Below are positions 25,198-34,434 of a stretch of DNA of 64,000 nt, piece after piece. The position numbers were made by a program, and so were the translations under genes. Location: NCBI GenBank assembly GCA_040119125.1, contig JBEDTR010000007.1, positions 124,001 to 188,000 on the forward strand, in the 5' to 3' direction. The stretch is from Pacificitalea sp040119125 (GTDB lineage: Bacteria; Pseudomonadota; Alphaproteobacteria; Rhodobacterales; Rhodobacteraceae). How positions within the stretch are numbered: the stretch's first letter is position 1; the number at the start of each line of letters is the position of its first letter. The notes under the pieces are model-generated. The model was not told where the DNA came from. It did not search any database and was given only the letters and a program-made list of their open reading frames with translations.

Positions 25198-25464
25198 TCA
25201 CCCGAGCCCCGCCAGCACCATCCCCAGACACCGGCGAAACTCCGCATCGCGCACCGTCCCCGGCACGCGGGGCGCCTTCATCGCCGCCGCCATGAGCGAG
25301 CCGTCACCGTAGCGCGGATGCGCCCGCCCGGTGCGCTGCCGATGCCGCTCGGCCAGCGCCGCACCGCGCAGCAGACAGTCCAGACGCCCTGCCCGCGCGC
25401 GCTCCGGCACCGCCGCCAGCACCTGCGCCGCCGCCAGCAGATCCCCGATCAACACAGATCGCAT
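25198..25464 (-). CDS. Small protein at the 3' end of the GTA cluster
   Basis: 88 residues from ATG 25464, one base after the stop of the DUF2793 gene. It is rich in Ala and Arg and mostly helical in appearance ('VLIGDLLAAAQVLAAVPERA'), with 'ERHRQRTGRAHPRYGDGSLM' in the middle. Genes like this trail the DUF2793 gene in related GTA clusters as I recall, but I know no function. Tight spacing implies co-transcription. It is the last gene before the repeat array. Confidence 0.65.
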   Translation of the reverse strand: MRSVLIGDLLAAAQVLAAVPERARAGRLDCLLRGAALAERHRQRTGRAHPRYGDGSLMAAAMKAPRVPGTVRDAEFRRCLGMVLAGLG

Positions 25465-25465
25465 G

Positions 25466-26176
25466 CTACAGCCCCGGCAGCCCCACCGAATAGCCATGCA
25501 CCGCGATCCGCACCCGACCGCCTGCGAAATCACCGCCCAGCGCGCCCAGCCGCAGCGGCGTCGCCGCGTAGACCCCCATTGGCGCGCCCAGCAGCCCCCG
25601 CGCCCAGGCGCCCACCGCCAGCCCCATGCCGGTCCCGAACATCGCCGGATCGGCCGCCAGCCCCATCTCCCAACCGCTCAGCGTGCCGGTGATCTCCTCG
25701 GTCACGCGGGCCGAGACCGCGAACACCATCATATCCGCCGGGATTTCCTGCACCGTGGTGTGGCTCGCCCCCGCCGCGATGTCCTCCTCGAACTCGATCA
25801 CCTCGAACCGCGACGCCGCTCCCGATGCGCTCAGCCCCAGATCGGCGGTGACCCAAGCCCCGCCGTCGAACACCCGCACCCGGCCCTCATCGGCGATCCA
25901 CGCGCGCCAGCCCCGGCGCGGCGTGACCAAGGCCCAGCCGCCGTTCAGCCCCACCGCCAGCTTGCCGCCCGCGCCCGCCCATGCGTTCACCGCGCCTGCG
26001 GGCACCGCATAGACCGCACCCTCGACGACAATCCCCGGCGGCGTGGTCAGACCCCGGCTCTCCACCACCAGCTGCGCCAGCGCGTCGAGCCGCCCGAGCG
26101 CCTCATTCACCGCCACATGTTTTTGCGCCTGCGCCGGCATCAGCAAGGGCAGGTTCAGAATTGCGGTCTCATCCAT
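25466..26176 (-). CDS. DUF2793 protein, GTA-associated
   Basis: 236 residues from ATG 26176, overlapping the stop of the host-specificity gene by 8 bases. 'LPLLMPAQAQKHVAVNEALGR' is the DUF2793 signature; the rest is beta-rich and Gly-rich, as in phage tail-fibre or head-spike proteins. A role in attachment of the particle to recipient cells is an inference from position and composition. Confidence 0.8.
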   Translation of the reverse strand: MDETAILNLPLLMPAQAQKHVAVNEALGRLDALAQLVVESRGLTTPPGIVVEGAVYAVPAGAVNAWAGAGGKLAVGLNGGWALVTPRRGWRAWIADEGRVRVFDGGAWVTADLGLSASGAASRFEVIEFEEDIAAGASHTTVQEIPADMMVFAVSARVTEEITGTLSGWEMGLAADPAMFGTGMGLAVGAWARGLLGAPMGVYAATPLRLGALGGDFAGGRVRIAVHGYSVGLPGL

Positions 26177-29100
26177 TGATTTCGATCCTCTCAAATGGTC
26201 CGGCTCCGAACCGGTCCGACAGCTGTGCCACCTCGATCATGCAGGGCAGAGCGACGCCATCCGCCGCGCGCTGCCCGGCGCTGTAACTCCACTCGGGCGC
26301 GGTCTGGGTCACCTCGCGCCTGAGCGCCCCGGTCCCGTCGCGCACCCGGATCAGGTAAAGCTCGCGCGCCTCGCCCAGCGGCACCTCGTAGGAGGCCCAG
26401 CTGTCGCCGCCCTCCCGCGTGCGCCGCACCCATGTCAGGTCCAGCCGGCCCCCCGCCCAAGCCGCGCGCAAATGGCAGGGCCGATAGGGCCGCAGCCCCA
26501 CCCCGTCAAACGCCAGCTGCATGTGGGTATAGGACGCGTCGTCCACCCCGCGCGCCGCCGGTCCGATCCGGTAATGCCGCGCCAGCCCGCGTGCATCCTC
26601 GCTCAGCGGGATTTGCTGCGGCACCCCGTCCAGCAGCACCGCGCGGCTGCCCACAGGCCATAGATCCGGCATCACCCCATCGCTGCCCGCCTGTCCGCGC
26701 AGCAGACCGTCGAGCTCCCATAGATCCGGCCCCACCAGCCGCGCTTCGCGATATTGCAGCACCTCCCACGGGCCGGTCGATCCCGCGCCCAGCGCCAGCA
26801 CATTCGCGCCGTTCAGCACCTCCAGCGCGGAGGCAGACATCAGCTCCGCCCCCGGCACCATCCGCAGCCGCAGCGCCGCGCCCCACTGCCACAGGCCCAC
26901 TCGGCCCGCAGGCAGCGCGCTGACGCTTTCGCCCAGCGCCGAAGGGGCGTTCAGCACATCCAACAGCGCATAGCCCTCATCGCCGGGCGCGCCATGCACG
27001 GCCACCGTGCCGGGCCAAGGCGTCGCGCTTACCGCCAGATGCGGCGCATGCGGCACCTCATCACCGCGCAGCAGCGGCAGATCCATGAACACCGCCTCCA
27101 CCGGCAACGCAGGCGTGAAGGCGCCCGTGCCCGGCAGATCCTCGATCATATCGGGCGGCTCATGCACCTGAGGCTCCACCCGCACGGCCTCGATCAGCCG
27201 CGCACCGGCGGCCTCCACCCGGTCGATCCGCCACAGATCATCCACGCCCCGCGCATCCTGCAACCGGATCAGATCGCCGGGGCCCAGATCGCGCCGCGAC
27301 GGCGGCAAGGCGAACCGCGCCGTATCCCGCGCCACCCGCGCCTCTGCCAACCAGCGTTCCGCAATCGCCCGGCCCTCCGCCGCGCTCAGCACCATTGGCA
27401 GCTCGCTGTCCGTGACCGGCGCCGCGTCATTGCCCGGCACCACCGCTTCGGCCACCCGCGTGGCGAAATCGCCATCGGCCTCCACATGGCTCAGCCGCAG
27501 CCGCCCGGCGATTTCCGGCTCTGGCGCGCGGGTCAGTTCCAGATCGGCGTCGAGCCGGTCGCTCACCGCCATTTCCTCGCGCGCCACCGGCACACCCACC
27601 TGCGCCTGCGCCCTTTGCCGGAACGCGATCTGCCCCCCGCGCTCCACCACATCCAGACCATGCGCCAGAACCAGCGGCTGCAACCGCGCGCGCGCCGTGT
27701 CGATCCGGTCGCAGCCATAGCCGCGCACCGTGCCCCACAGGCCCGTCACATCCGGCACCAGCCCGGCGCGGGCACAAATATCCGCGATCACAGCCGCGAG
27801 GGATTCGCCCCCCGTGCGCCCGTTCAGCCAATGCCCCCGCGCGTAATTCACCCCGTCCGACCACAGGTCCGCTTGGTTGGGAAACCACGGATAAGGCCGC
27901 GCGTCCCACGCCCAGACATGCGCCCGCGTCATATCCAGCATCGGCCCGCCATAGACCGCCGACAGCGGGTTGCGCGCCGGATCGCCCCAATAGCCCGCCA
28001 TGGCCCGCAGATATTGCGCCTGCATCGCGTCATCGCGCCGCCCGTCCGAAAACGGAGGCAATCCGGATTCCGAGCTTTTGGGGTCCAGAAACCGGTTCGG
28101 CGCATTCGCGCCCTTGTCGATGGCCGCACAGCCATATTCGGTGAACCGGATCGGCTTCGACCCCGGCACCCAAGCCGTCGCCTGCCCCTGCCGCAGGCCG
28201 TCAATGCGCTCGTGATGCGGGTTACCCCACCAGCCCCGCAGATCCTTCACCCGGTAGACCCAAGGTTCCCCATGCGCGCCATCGGTGATGGGCGCGCGGC
28301 GCTGCGCCATGCGCGCGGCCTCGTCGGGGTAGAACCAATCATAGCCCTCCCCGCCCTCGATATTGGCCTGGAGATAGCCGACGTCATGCACCGCGCTCCA
28401 CCCGGCCTGCGCATCCAGATGATCCGCGCTGTCGCGCCAATCGGCCAGCGGCGCGTAATTGTCGATGCCGATGAAATCGATGTTTTCATCCGCCCAAAGC
28501 GCATCCAGCGGAAACCGCAGATCATCGCCCGCGCTCACGGGAACATAACCGCCATATTCGGTCCAATCGGCGGCATAGCTGATCGCGCACTCCGGCCCCA
28601 AAATCGCGCGCACCTCCGCCAGCAGCGACCGCAACGCATCCACCGCCGGGAACCCCGCCGCATCGCACACCCGCGTCAGCCCCCGCATTTCCGAGCCGAT
28701 GCAAAACGCATCCACCCCGCCCGCCTGCGCACAGAGCCGCGCATAATGCAGGATGAACCGCCGATAGCCCCAACTGTCCGGCCCGCTCCACCCGACGCTG
28801 TCGCCCAACGGCACCGTATCCCCGGCAGCGCCCGCCCCGAAAAACGCCGTGACCTCCGCCGCCGCCTGCGCCGTGCCATCCGGCGATCCCGCCACGCCCG
28901 GCGCACGCTCGGTCGTGATCCGCCCGCGCCATGGCAGAACCGCCTGACCCGTGCCCCCGCTCCACGGATCGGGCAGAGCATTGCCCGCCATCTGCGTCAT
29001 CAGGACGAAGGGATAAAACATCACCTCCCGCCCCGCCGCGCGCAGCGCCCGGATCGCCTCGATCACCGAAGCATCGCAGGGCGTGCCGCCATAGACCGGC

Positions 29101-30107
29101 GCGCCGCTGTCGTCCTTGGGCACCTCGCCCGCCTCCAGCCGCGTCAGCCCGCTGACCGCCCACGGCATGCTGTCACCATCGCTCTCGCGCTGCTCCACCA
29201 AGGGGCGCACCTCGCAGGAGCCACAGCGCAGATCATCCCCGAACCACGACACCACCAGCGACACGGTTCCGCAGGCGGGCAGCTCCTCCTCCAGCGCGGC
29301 GAGCGAGGTCGCAAAATCGCTCTCCCCCGAGGGCGTGTTCACATTGGCGGCGCGGTTTTCACCCAGAAACCCCCGGTAATGCACTTTTGAGGTCGCCAGC
29401 GCATATTCCCCCGTGCCGGGGATCAGGCAGACGCCGCGCACCAATTGGCTCAGGCTTTCGGCGCCCGCCGGGGCGACCTCCGACGGCACCGGGCGCACCA
29501 CCTCAAATGAAAACTGCGGCACGCGATTGCCGAACTGCCCCAGCGCCAGATCCTCGATCACCACATAGGCCAGATCGCGATAGGCCGGCACCGTGCCCGC
29601 GCCCTCCACCGCCTCGATCAGCGGATCGGGCATCTGATCGGCAGCGCCGGTATAAACCCGCAGGGTCACGTCTTCCCGCGCGATCTCCATCCCATCGGCC
29701 CAGATTCGCCCCACGCGCAGGATCTCGCCCCGGCACAGCGCCACCGCCAGCGACACCGAATAGCTGTAGCTCACCACTTCGGGCTGCGACGGCGCGCCTT
29801 TGCCGCCGCCCCCGCTTTTGCTGCGGCGCTCCTTGAACTCGGACGCCCAGATCACCTGACCGCCGATCCGCATCCGCCCCCAGACATCCGCGATGGCGCT
29901 GCCCTCGCTCGCCCCGGTCAGGCGGAACCGCTCGATCCGCCCCACCTCCACCGGCTCCGCGCCTGTGCCCAGCAGCCGCGCGTCGATCACCCGGCCCAGC
30001 GTCGCGCCAATCGCCCGGCCCACCACCGCGCTCGACAGGCCCAGCACCGTGCCACCCAGCGCCGAGCCAGCCCAAGCTCCCGCCGCCGACAGAACCAAAG
30101 TCGCCAT
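26169..30107 (-). CDS. g15: GTA host-specificity / baseplate 'megatron' protein (gp15)
   Basis: 1312 residues, the largest protein in the window. The N-terminus ('VLSAAGAWAGSALGGTVLGL') is followed by a tail-tip domain, then a TIM-barrel-like domain at about residues 420-720 ('FIGIDNYAPLADW' and 'RFTEYGCAAIDKG' inside it), then a putative phage tail domain and beta-rich C-terminal regions. In RcGTA this protein forms the cell-piercing tip of the baseplate. It starts directly after the peptidase gene stop and overlaps the DUF2793 gene. Confidence 0.93.
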   Translation of the reverse strand: MATLVLSAAGAWAGSALGGTVLGLSSAVVGRAIGATLGRVIDARLLGTGAEPVEVGRIERFRLTGASEGSAIADVWGRMRIGGQVIWASEFKERRSKSGGGGKGAPSQPEVVSYSYSVSLAVALCRGEILRVGRIWADGMEIAREDVTLRVYTGAADQMPDPLIEAVEGAGTVPAYRDLAYVVIEDLALGQFGNRVPQFSFEVVRPVPSEVAPAGAESLSQLVRGVCLIPGTGEYALATSKVHYRGFLGENRAANVNTPSGESDFATSLAALEEELPACGTVSLVVSWFGDDLRCGSCEVRPLVEQRESDGDSMPWAVSGLTRLEAGEVPKDDSGAPVYGGTPCDASVIEAIRALRAAGREVMFYPFVLMTQMAGNALPDPWSGGTGQAVLPWRGRITTERAPGVAGSPDGTAQAAAEVTAFFGAGAAGDTVPLGDSVGWSGPDSWGYRRFILHYARLCAQAGGVDAFCIGSEMRGLTRVCDAAGFPAVDALRSLLAEVRAILGPECAISYAADWTEYGGYVPVSAGDDLRFPLDALWADENIDFIGIDNYAPLADWRDSADHLDAQAGWSAVHDVGYLQANIEGGEGYDWFYPDEAARMAQRRAPITDGAHGEPWVYRVKDLRGWWGNPHHERIDGLRQGQATAWVPGSKPIRFTEYGCAAIDKGANAPNRFLDPKSSESGLPPFSDGRRDDAMQAQYLRAMAGYWGDPARNPLSAVYGGPMLDMTRAHVWAWDARPYPWFPNQADLWSDGVNYARGHWLNGRTGGESLAAVIADICARAGLVPDVTGLWGTVRGYGCDRIDTARARLQPLVLAHGLDVVERGGQIAFRQRAQAQVGVPVAREEMAVSDRLDADLELTRAPEPEIAGRLRLSHVEADGDFATRVAEAVVPGNDAAPVTDSELPMVLSAAEGRAIAERWLAEARVARDTARFALPPSRRDLGPGDLIRLQDARGVDDLWRIDRVEAAGARLIEAVRVEPQVHEPPDMIEDLPGTGAFTPALPVEAVFMDLPLLRGDEVPHAPHLAVSATPWPGTVAVHGAPGDEGYALLDVLNAPSALGESVSALPAGRVGLWQWGAALRLRMVPGAELMSASALEVLNGANVLALGAGSTGPWEVLQYREARLVGPDLWELDGLLRGQAGSDGVMPDLWPVGSRAVLLDGVPQQIPLSEDARGLARHYRIGPAARGVDDASYTHMQLAFDGVGLRPYRPCHLRAAWAGGRLDLTWVRRTREGGDSWASYEVPLGEARELYLIRVRDGTGALRREVTQTAPEWSYSAGQRAADGVALPCMIEVAQLSDRFGAGPFERIEING

Positions 30108-30584
30108 TCACCGCTCTCCCGTCTGATCAATGCCGCCCGGCCCTGCCGGAAACGCAAACCGCGCCACCACCCGCCGCGCCCAAGGCGGGGTCAGCGCGCT
30201 TTCGCACACCCCATGTCCCGAATAGGCATGGATAAATTTCGCCGGCGCGACCGCGCTCAACACGCCCAGATGCTTGGCCACCCCGCCCGCGCGCATCCGA
30301 AACAACAGCACCTGCCCCGGCGCATGGGGCGTGCCCGCAGGCAGCTCCTCCAGATGTCGCGCGGCGGCCTGCCATAACCGCTCCTGCCGCGATGGCTCGG
30401 ACCAATCGGGCGTGTAGGGCGGCACATCCTCCGGCCAGTCGCCATGCAGCGTCCGCCAAATGCCCAGCACCAGCCCCAGACAATCCGTCCCCGCGCCCCG
30501 CGTCGCGCATTGATGGCGATAAGGCGTGCCCAGCCAGCGCCGCGCCTCATCCGCCACCTGCACATCCAGCCCTGTCACGCTCAT
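30108..30584 (-). CDS. g14: GTA NlpC/P60 cell-wall peptidase (gp14)
   Basis: 158 residues. Catalytic Cys35 sits in 'GAGTDCLGLVLG' and a His follows in 'GGVAKHLGVLS', the NlpC/P60 order; 'FIHAYSGHGV' supplies a further polar position. The peptidase should locally open recipient peptidoglycan during DNA entry. ATG 30584 overlaps the previous stop (ATGA); the longer frame to 30833 runs antiparallel to no feature but lies in gp13 out of frame and is rejected. Confidence 0.93.
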   Translation of the reverse strand: MSVTGLDVQVADEARRWLGTPYRHQCATRGAGTDCLGLVLGIWRTLHGDWPEDVPPYTPDWSEPSRQERLWQAAARHLEELPAGTPHAPGQVLLFRMRAGGVAKHLGVLSAVAPAKFIHAYSGHGVCESALTPPWARRVVARFAFPAGPGGIDQTGER

Positions 30585-31543
30585 CCCTCGCCCCCCTGCA
30601 ACCCGGTGACGAAATTGACCAGCGCCGTGCCCGTCTTGCGCCGACTGCCGCCGCTCTGCGACTGGCTCCGCTTGGGATAGCTCATCAGCCAATCCTCGCC
30701 CGGAATGTCGGGAAAGCCGCGAAAGTTCAGCAAGTTGTCGAATTTCACCGCACAGGTGCCCGCGCTCTTGTCGCAGCCCGCCTCCAGCCGGATCACATCG
30801 CCCTCGGCCAGATCGACGCGCAACTCCTGCCACAGCTCGATCCGCCGCAAACCGTCCTCTTCCAGCCGGTCGACCTTGACCACACCCGACAGCCCCGCGC
30901 CCGCGCCGCTCAGCACGCGCACCCGCCCGCGCGCGAACCAGCCCGGCGCATAGCCCGTCAGGTCGGGCAATCGAAACACCCGGCCCCGCGTCACACCGCC
31001 CGCCGCCATTTCAACCGACCGCCCCGGCGCCTCCAGATCGACGCCGCAGGCCCCATCGCCCAGCACCGCCGGGCAGGTCGCCTGATAGACCGCGCCCTGC
31101 GGCTGGTTCAGCGCCTCAGTGACCCCGCGCAACTCGGCGGCAAAGCCCCCGTCGCCGCGCCGGATCTCCCCAATCGTCCCCGCGAAATCCAGCGCCCGGT
31201 CCTCCGGCACCTGCCAGTTCACCAGCCACGCGCGCACCTCTGCGCCATCATAGCGCCCGGCCTCGATATCCTCCGCCCGGATCGCGGCATGGCTCAGCAC
31301 GCCCAGCGCCTCGCTATTGTCGACCGACAGGCCATTTGCCTGCACCAGCGCCTGCGCCGTCATGCCGCCGCCGGGGCGAAACACGATCCCCTCGAATTGG
31401 AGCGCTAGATCATGATCGGTGAACCCCAGCGTGACCCCATCGCGCCGCGTCACCGCCCAGGCCCGCGCCACCGTCGTCGCGCCCGCGCCGAGATGCGCGC
31501 TCAGCGCCGCCTCCGCCGCGCCGCTCCCAACCACGGCACTCAC
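30581..31543 (-). CDS. g13: GTA baseplate hub protein, DUF2163 (gp13)
   Basis: 320 residues. The N-terminal DUF2163 part includes 'TLGFTDHDLALQFEG' and 'GLSVDNSEALGVLSHAAI'. Four cysteines are present in the spacing 'TCPAVLGDGACGVD' and 'CDKSAGTCAVKFDN' (the latter ending in the conserved 'NFRGFPDIPGED'). Tail hub proteins of this type, such as lambda gpL, bind an iron-sulphur cluster, so these four Cys are the likely ligands. It overlaps both neighbours by 4 bases. Confidence 0.93.
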   Translation of the reverse strand: MSAVVGSGAAEAALSAHLGAGATTVARAWAVTRRDGVTLGFTDHDLALQFEGIVFRPGGGMTAQALVQANGLSVDNSEALGVLSHAAIRAEDIEAGRYDGAEVRAWLVNWQVPEDRALDFAGTIGEIRRGDGGFAAELRGVTEALNQPQGAVYQATCPAVLGDGACGVDLEAPGRSVEMAAGGVTRGRVFRLPDLTGYAPGWFARGRVRVLSGAGAGLSGVVKVDRLEEDGLRRIELWQELRVDLAEGDVIRLEAGCDKSAGTCAVKFDNLLNFRGFPDIPGEDWLMSYPKRSQSQSGGSRRKTGTALVNFVTGLQGGEG

Positions 31544-32172
31544 AGCCGCAGCTCCACCACCGGCACATCCGGCACTTCGCCCGCCTGAAAATTGGCGACC
31601 GACGTGGCGATCCGATCCGTGTCGAACCGCACCGGCACGTCAAATTGGAACCCCGCCGTGATCCGCAGCCCGTCCTCGGGCGGCTCGGCGAATGTCACAA
31701 CGCCCGTGCCCGTATCGACCGCGTAATGCACCCCCTCGCGCATTTCCTGCCCATCCAGCCCGATCCGGACCGAGCCCGCGACCGGCTTGGCAATCGGGCG
31801 GTGATAGACCACCCCACCCGAGGCATAGCTTTTGCGCAGCGCCACCTGCGCCGTCCCCCCGTCGCCCCGGCCCAGTTCCACATCATCGAACGCAGGCTCC
31901 CCCGAAGGCAGCCCGGTTTTCCAATCGCTCCAATCCTTCCAGCGAAAGCCATGCAACTGCCCGGCCCGCGCTTCGAAAAACGCGATCAGCGCGGCAATAT
32001 CGTCAAGCGAGCGCAGCCCAAGCCCCGCATCATACCGCCGCCGCGCATGGGCCCAGGGCGTGTTGCGCTCCTCATGGCCATTGGCCAGCGTCACCACCTC
32101 TGTCCGCCGCTCCGGCCCGCCCACCGAGCCAAAGCTCAGATCCGCCGGGAATCGCACCTCATGAAACGCCAT
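31540..32172 (-). CDS. g12: GTA distal tail protein, DUF2460 (gp12)
   Basis: 210 residues from ATG 32172, the family start 'MAFHEVRFPADLSFGSVGGP'. 'FRWKDWSDWKTG' and 'HYAVDTGTGVVTF' are typical of DUF2460 phage proteins, which form the ring joining tail tube to baseplate. There is a 99-base gap after the tape measure gene and a 4-base overlap with gp13. Confidence 0.93.
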   Translation of the reverse strand: MAFHEVRFPADLSFGSVGGPERRTEVVTLANGHEERNTPWAHARRRYDAGLGLRSLDDIAALIAFFEARAGQLHGFRWKDWSDWKTGLPSGEPAFDDVELGRGDGGTAQVALRKSYASGGVVYHRPIAKPVAGSVRIGLDGQEMREGVHYAVDTGTGVVTFAEPPEDGLRITAGFQFDVPVRFDTDRIATSVANFQAGEVPDVPVVELRL

Positions 32173-32271
32173 TCCGCCGCTCCCTCCGATTGTCATTGAT
32201 GTCTTTCGCTCTGGCGCGCCGCCACCGGCGTGCAACCCTGCGGGGCGATCCGCCCCGACCCGCGCGCGCCC

Positions 32272-32931
32272 TCACCTGTTGCGCGCCCCGCGCGACAGCG
32301 CCCGCCCCATCTCCGCCGCGATCTGGCTCTGACTGCGGCGAAACCCCGCGACATCCGGTGTGCTCACATGGATTTGCACGCTCACCGGCCGCGCGCCGCC
32401 GCCGCCCTCGGCGCTCACGCCCAGCCGGCCATCCGCGCCGCGCCGCAGCGGCATGATCGCCTCCGGCCCGGCCTCGCCCATCAGCCCGCTGCCGCCCCGC
32501 ATCGGGAACGCCACCGGCCCCGTCACCACGCCCCCCTGCGCAAAGGGCATCACCCGGCCCTGCGCGAAGCTCCCGCCCTGCGCAAAAGGCAACGCGCCGG
32601 TCACCATCCCCTCGATCCCCCGCGCAATCATCCCGCCCATCTGCGCCTGCACCGGCTTCAGCGCCGCCGAATAGGCCGCGTCGGCGATCGAGGCCGCCAC
32701 ACCCCGCATTGCCTCGCTCAGCTTCATGCCGTCAAAAACCAGCCCGTCGAACGACCGCCGCAGCCCGCGCCCGATCGCCCCCGACAACTGCGCCACCCCG
32801 CCCTGCGTCTGGCCCAGAGACACTTGCATTCGCTGTAGCTCGCGCTCGAACAGAACCGCCATGCGCCCCGCCCCGTCGAGGCTCCCGGCCAGCGCCTCCA
32901 GATCATCCTGCGCCGTGTCAAACTCATCCAT
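32272..32931 (-). CDS. g11: GTA tail tape measure protein (gp11)
   Basis: 219 residues from ATG 32931. The N-terminal half is amphipathic helix ('LEALAGSLDGAGRMAVLFE'), followed by short repeats 'LPFAQGGSFAQG', 'MPFAQGGVV' and a 'GLMGEAGPEAIMPL' segment common to tape measure C-termini. It is much shorter than siphophage tape measures (often over 600 residues), matching the very short tail of GTA particles. It overlaps the upstream chaperone gene by 8 bases. Confidence 0.92.
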   Translation of the reverse strand: MDEFDTAQDDLEALAGSLDGAGRMAVLFERELQRMQVSLGQTQGGVAQLSGAIGRGLRRSFDGLVFDGMKLSEAMRGVAASIADAAYSAALKPVQAQMGGMIARGIEGMVTGALPFAQGGSFAQGRVMPFAQGGVVTGPVAFPMRGGSGLMGEAGPEAIMPLRRGADGRLGVSAEGGGGARPVSVQIHVSTPDVAGFRRSQSQIAAEMGRALSRGARNR

Positions 32932-33145
32932 CTGTCGCCTCCCGTTCCGCGCCGCGCTCATCCGGAAACGCCGCCTCCAACGCCGATAGCCCGGCCCGCG
33001 TCAGCGGCGTCACCCCGCCCCCCGGCGCCAGCCCCAGCATCAGCAGCAATTCCACCGGGCTCAGCGCCCAGAATTCCGCCGGTCGCAGCCGCAGCCGCGT
33101 CAGCCCCAGCCGCAGCAAACCGGGCCAATCCAGCCGCTCACCCAT
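32924..33145 (-). CDS. GTA tail assembly chaperone (gp10.1, DUF2376-like)
   Basis: 73 residues from ATG 33145, starting 'MGERLDWPGLLRLGLTRLRL' and containing 'PAEFWALSPVELLLMLG', the typical pattern of this small chaperone. It overlaps gp10 by 8 bases and gp11 by 8 bases. In phages two such overlapping frames between the major tail and tape measure genes coat the tape measure protein during tail assembly. Confidence 0.85.
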   Translation of the reverse strand: MGERLDWPGLLRLGLTRLRLRPAEFWALSPVELLLMLGLAPGGGVTPLTRAGLSALEAAFPDERGAEREATDG

Positions 33146-33482
33146 CCGCAGCGGCCCCCACCTCGGGCAGCGCAAAGGCCCGCGCCAGCAGCGCCGCCGC
33201 CACCTGCGCCGCCGCCACCGGACCGCCCGCGATCTCGACGCTCATCAACTCCCGCGCCGTGCCGGACCAGCCCCCGCCGCGCAGACCGGCGACGATCAGC
33301 GCCAGCACATCGCGACTGGCAAACTGCCCCGCCTCGAACCGCGCCACGAGGTCGAGCAAACTCTCCGCTCCCAGCTGCGCCTCCAACTCGGCCAGCGCGC
33401 CCAGCGTCAGCTTCGCCCGATGCGCCACCCCATCCAGCGTCACCACGACCTCCCCGGCCCAAGGGTTCGCGCCACCGCTCAT
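33138..33482 (-). CDS. g10: GTA tail assembly chaperone (gp10)
   Basis: 114 residues. 'NPWAGEVVVTLDGVAHRAKL' followed by 'LGALAELEAQLGAESL' matches the small tail-tube-adjacent protein of GTA clusters, the first of the two chaperones. It overlaps the major tail gene by 4 bases (ATGA) and gp10.1 by 8 bases. Confidence 0.9.
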   Translation of the reverse strand: MSGGANPWAGEVVVTLDGVAHRAKLTLGALAELEAQLGAESLLDLVARFEAGQFASRDVLALIVAGLRGGGWSGTARELMSVEIAGGPVAAAQVAAALLARAFALPEVGAAADG

Positions 33483-33892
33483 AGTGCGACAAAGCTCAGC
33501 GCGCCCGCCGAGGCCAGCGACAGCTCATAGGTCGCCTCTCCGTCATGGCTGCCCGCATATTCGAGCGAGGTGATCTGAAACGCCCCCTGCACCCGGCCGA
33601 AATCCGGCACGATCACCTGAAAATCCGGACAGTCCCCGTCGAAGAAAATCTGCCGCGCCCGTTCATCCGTCGCCGCATCGCGAAACACGCCAGACCCTGA
33701 AATCGCGGCAGAGCGCACCCCCGCCCCGCCCAACAATTCCCGCCAGCCGCCGCTGCTCGCCATCGAGGTCACATCGACCGTTTCCGCATTGAACGACACC
33801 CGCGTCGCCCGCAGCCCCGCCACCGTCTCGAACTGCCCGTCCCCGGTCAGATCCAATTTGATCAGGAGATCCCTGCCATTTTGAGCCGCCAT
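33479..33892 (-). CDS. g9: GTA major tail protein (gp9)
   Basis: 137 residues. 'NGRDLLIKLDLTGDGQFETV' and 'VDVTSMASSGGWRELL' match the TP901-1-type major tail tube family in its compact GTA form. Unlike its neighbours it is not coupled to the gene before it: 128 bases separate it from gp8, leaving room for its own ribosome recruitment, suitable for a protein needed in many copies. Confidence 0.93.
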   Translation of the reverse strand: MAAQNGRDLLIKLDLTGDGQFETVAGLRATRVSFNAETVDVTSMASSGGWRELLGGAGVRSAAISGSGVFRDAATDERARQIFFDGDCPDFQVIVPDFGRVQGAFQITSLEYAGSHDGEATYELSLASAGALSFVAL

Positions 33893-34020
33893 CGCGCCCT
33901 CCGTCCAAAATGTTGAAAATATTGACTTACCGCGCGTCTCGACGCCTCACGCCGCAGCGCGACGCCTTGCCCGAAATACCCGCGCGTCGCACTCGTCAGA
34001 CGCAGCCCGTATCGGTCAGC

Positions 34021-34434
34021 TCACGCCTCCACCCGCGCGGCAAAGCGCAGATCGATCCGCCGCCCGCCTTGCGTGCCGGTCCGCACCGCCCGCGCCCGCT
34101 CGAACCGCAGCGATACCAACCGCCCGCGCGCCAATGGCGGCAGGCCCGGCTCCAGCGCGTCACACACCGCCGCCGCTGCGGCCTTCACCTGCGCAAACCC
34201 CTCCGACCCGCCGATCACCGACAGGGTGAACCGGATCAGCGCGCCGCGCGCCGTGGCGTCATCGCGGGCGCGGACGTCCTCCGCGCCGATCAGCACATAG
34301 ACCGGCGGCAACGCCGCGCCCGGATCGGGCAGCGCGTCATGCACCGCCCCGCCGATCAGCGCATCCAGCGCCGCATCCGCGATCAGCGCCTGATAGACCG
34401 CCACCTGTAGCGCGCCTGACACCGCATAGCTCAT
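34021..34434 (-). CDS. g8: GTA tail terminator protein, DUF3168 (gp8)
   Basis: 137 residues. 'SYAVSGALQVAVYQALIAD', 'PPVYVLIGAEDVRARDDAT' and 'RRIDLRFAARVEA' fit DUF3168, the tail terminator fold that caps the tail tube at the head-proximal end. It overlaps gp7 by 4 bases. Confidence 0.92.
   Translation of the reverse strand: MSYAVSGALQVAVYQALIADAALDALIGGAVHDALPDPGAALPPVYVLIGAEDVRARDDATARGALIRFTLSVIGGSEGFAQVKAAAAAVCDALEPGLPPLARGRLVSLRFERARAVRTGTQGGRRIDLRFAARVEA

Noticed and set aside
24449..25312. Long open frames through the tandem repeat array (for example plus strand 24449-25312 and minus strand 24690-25247)
   Set aside because: They arise because a GC-rich repeat lacks stops; the period of 203-204 bases shifts frame between copies so no repeated peptide is maintained, there is no ribosome-binding site, and the last part overlaps a GTA gene.
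26754..29390. Very long antisense open frame (878 residues) opposite the GTA host-specificity gene
   Set aside because: It is a GC-rich shadow: Arg/His/Pro-dominated composition, no start signal and no family resemblance, while the minus-strand frame has clear tail-protein domains.
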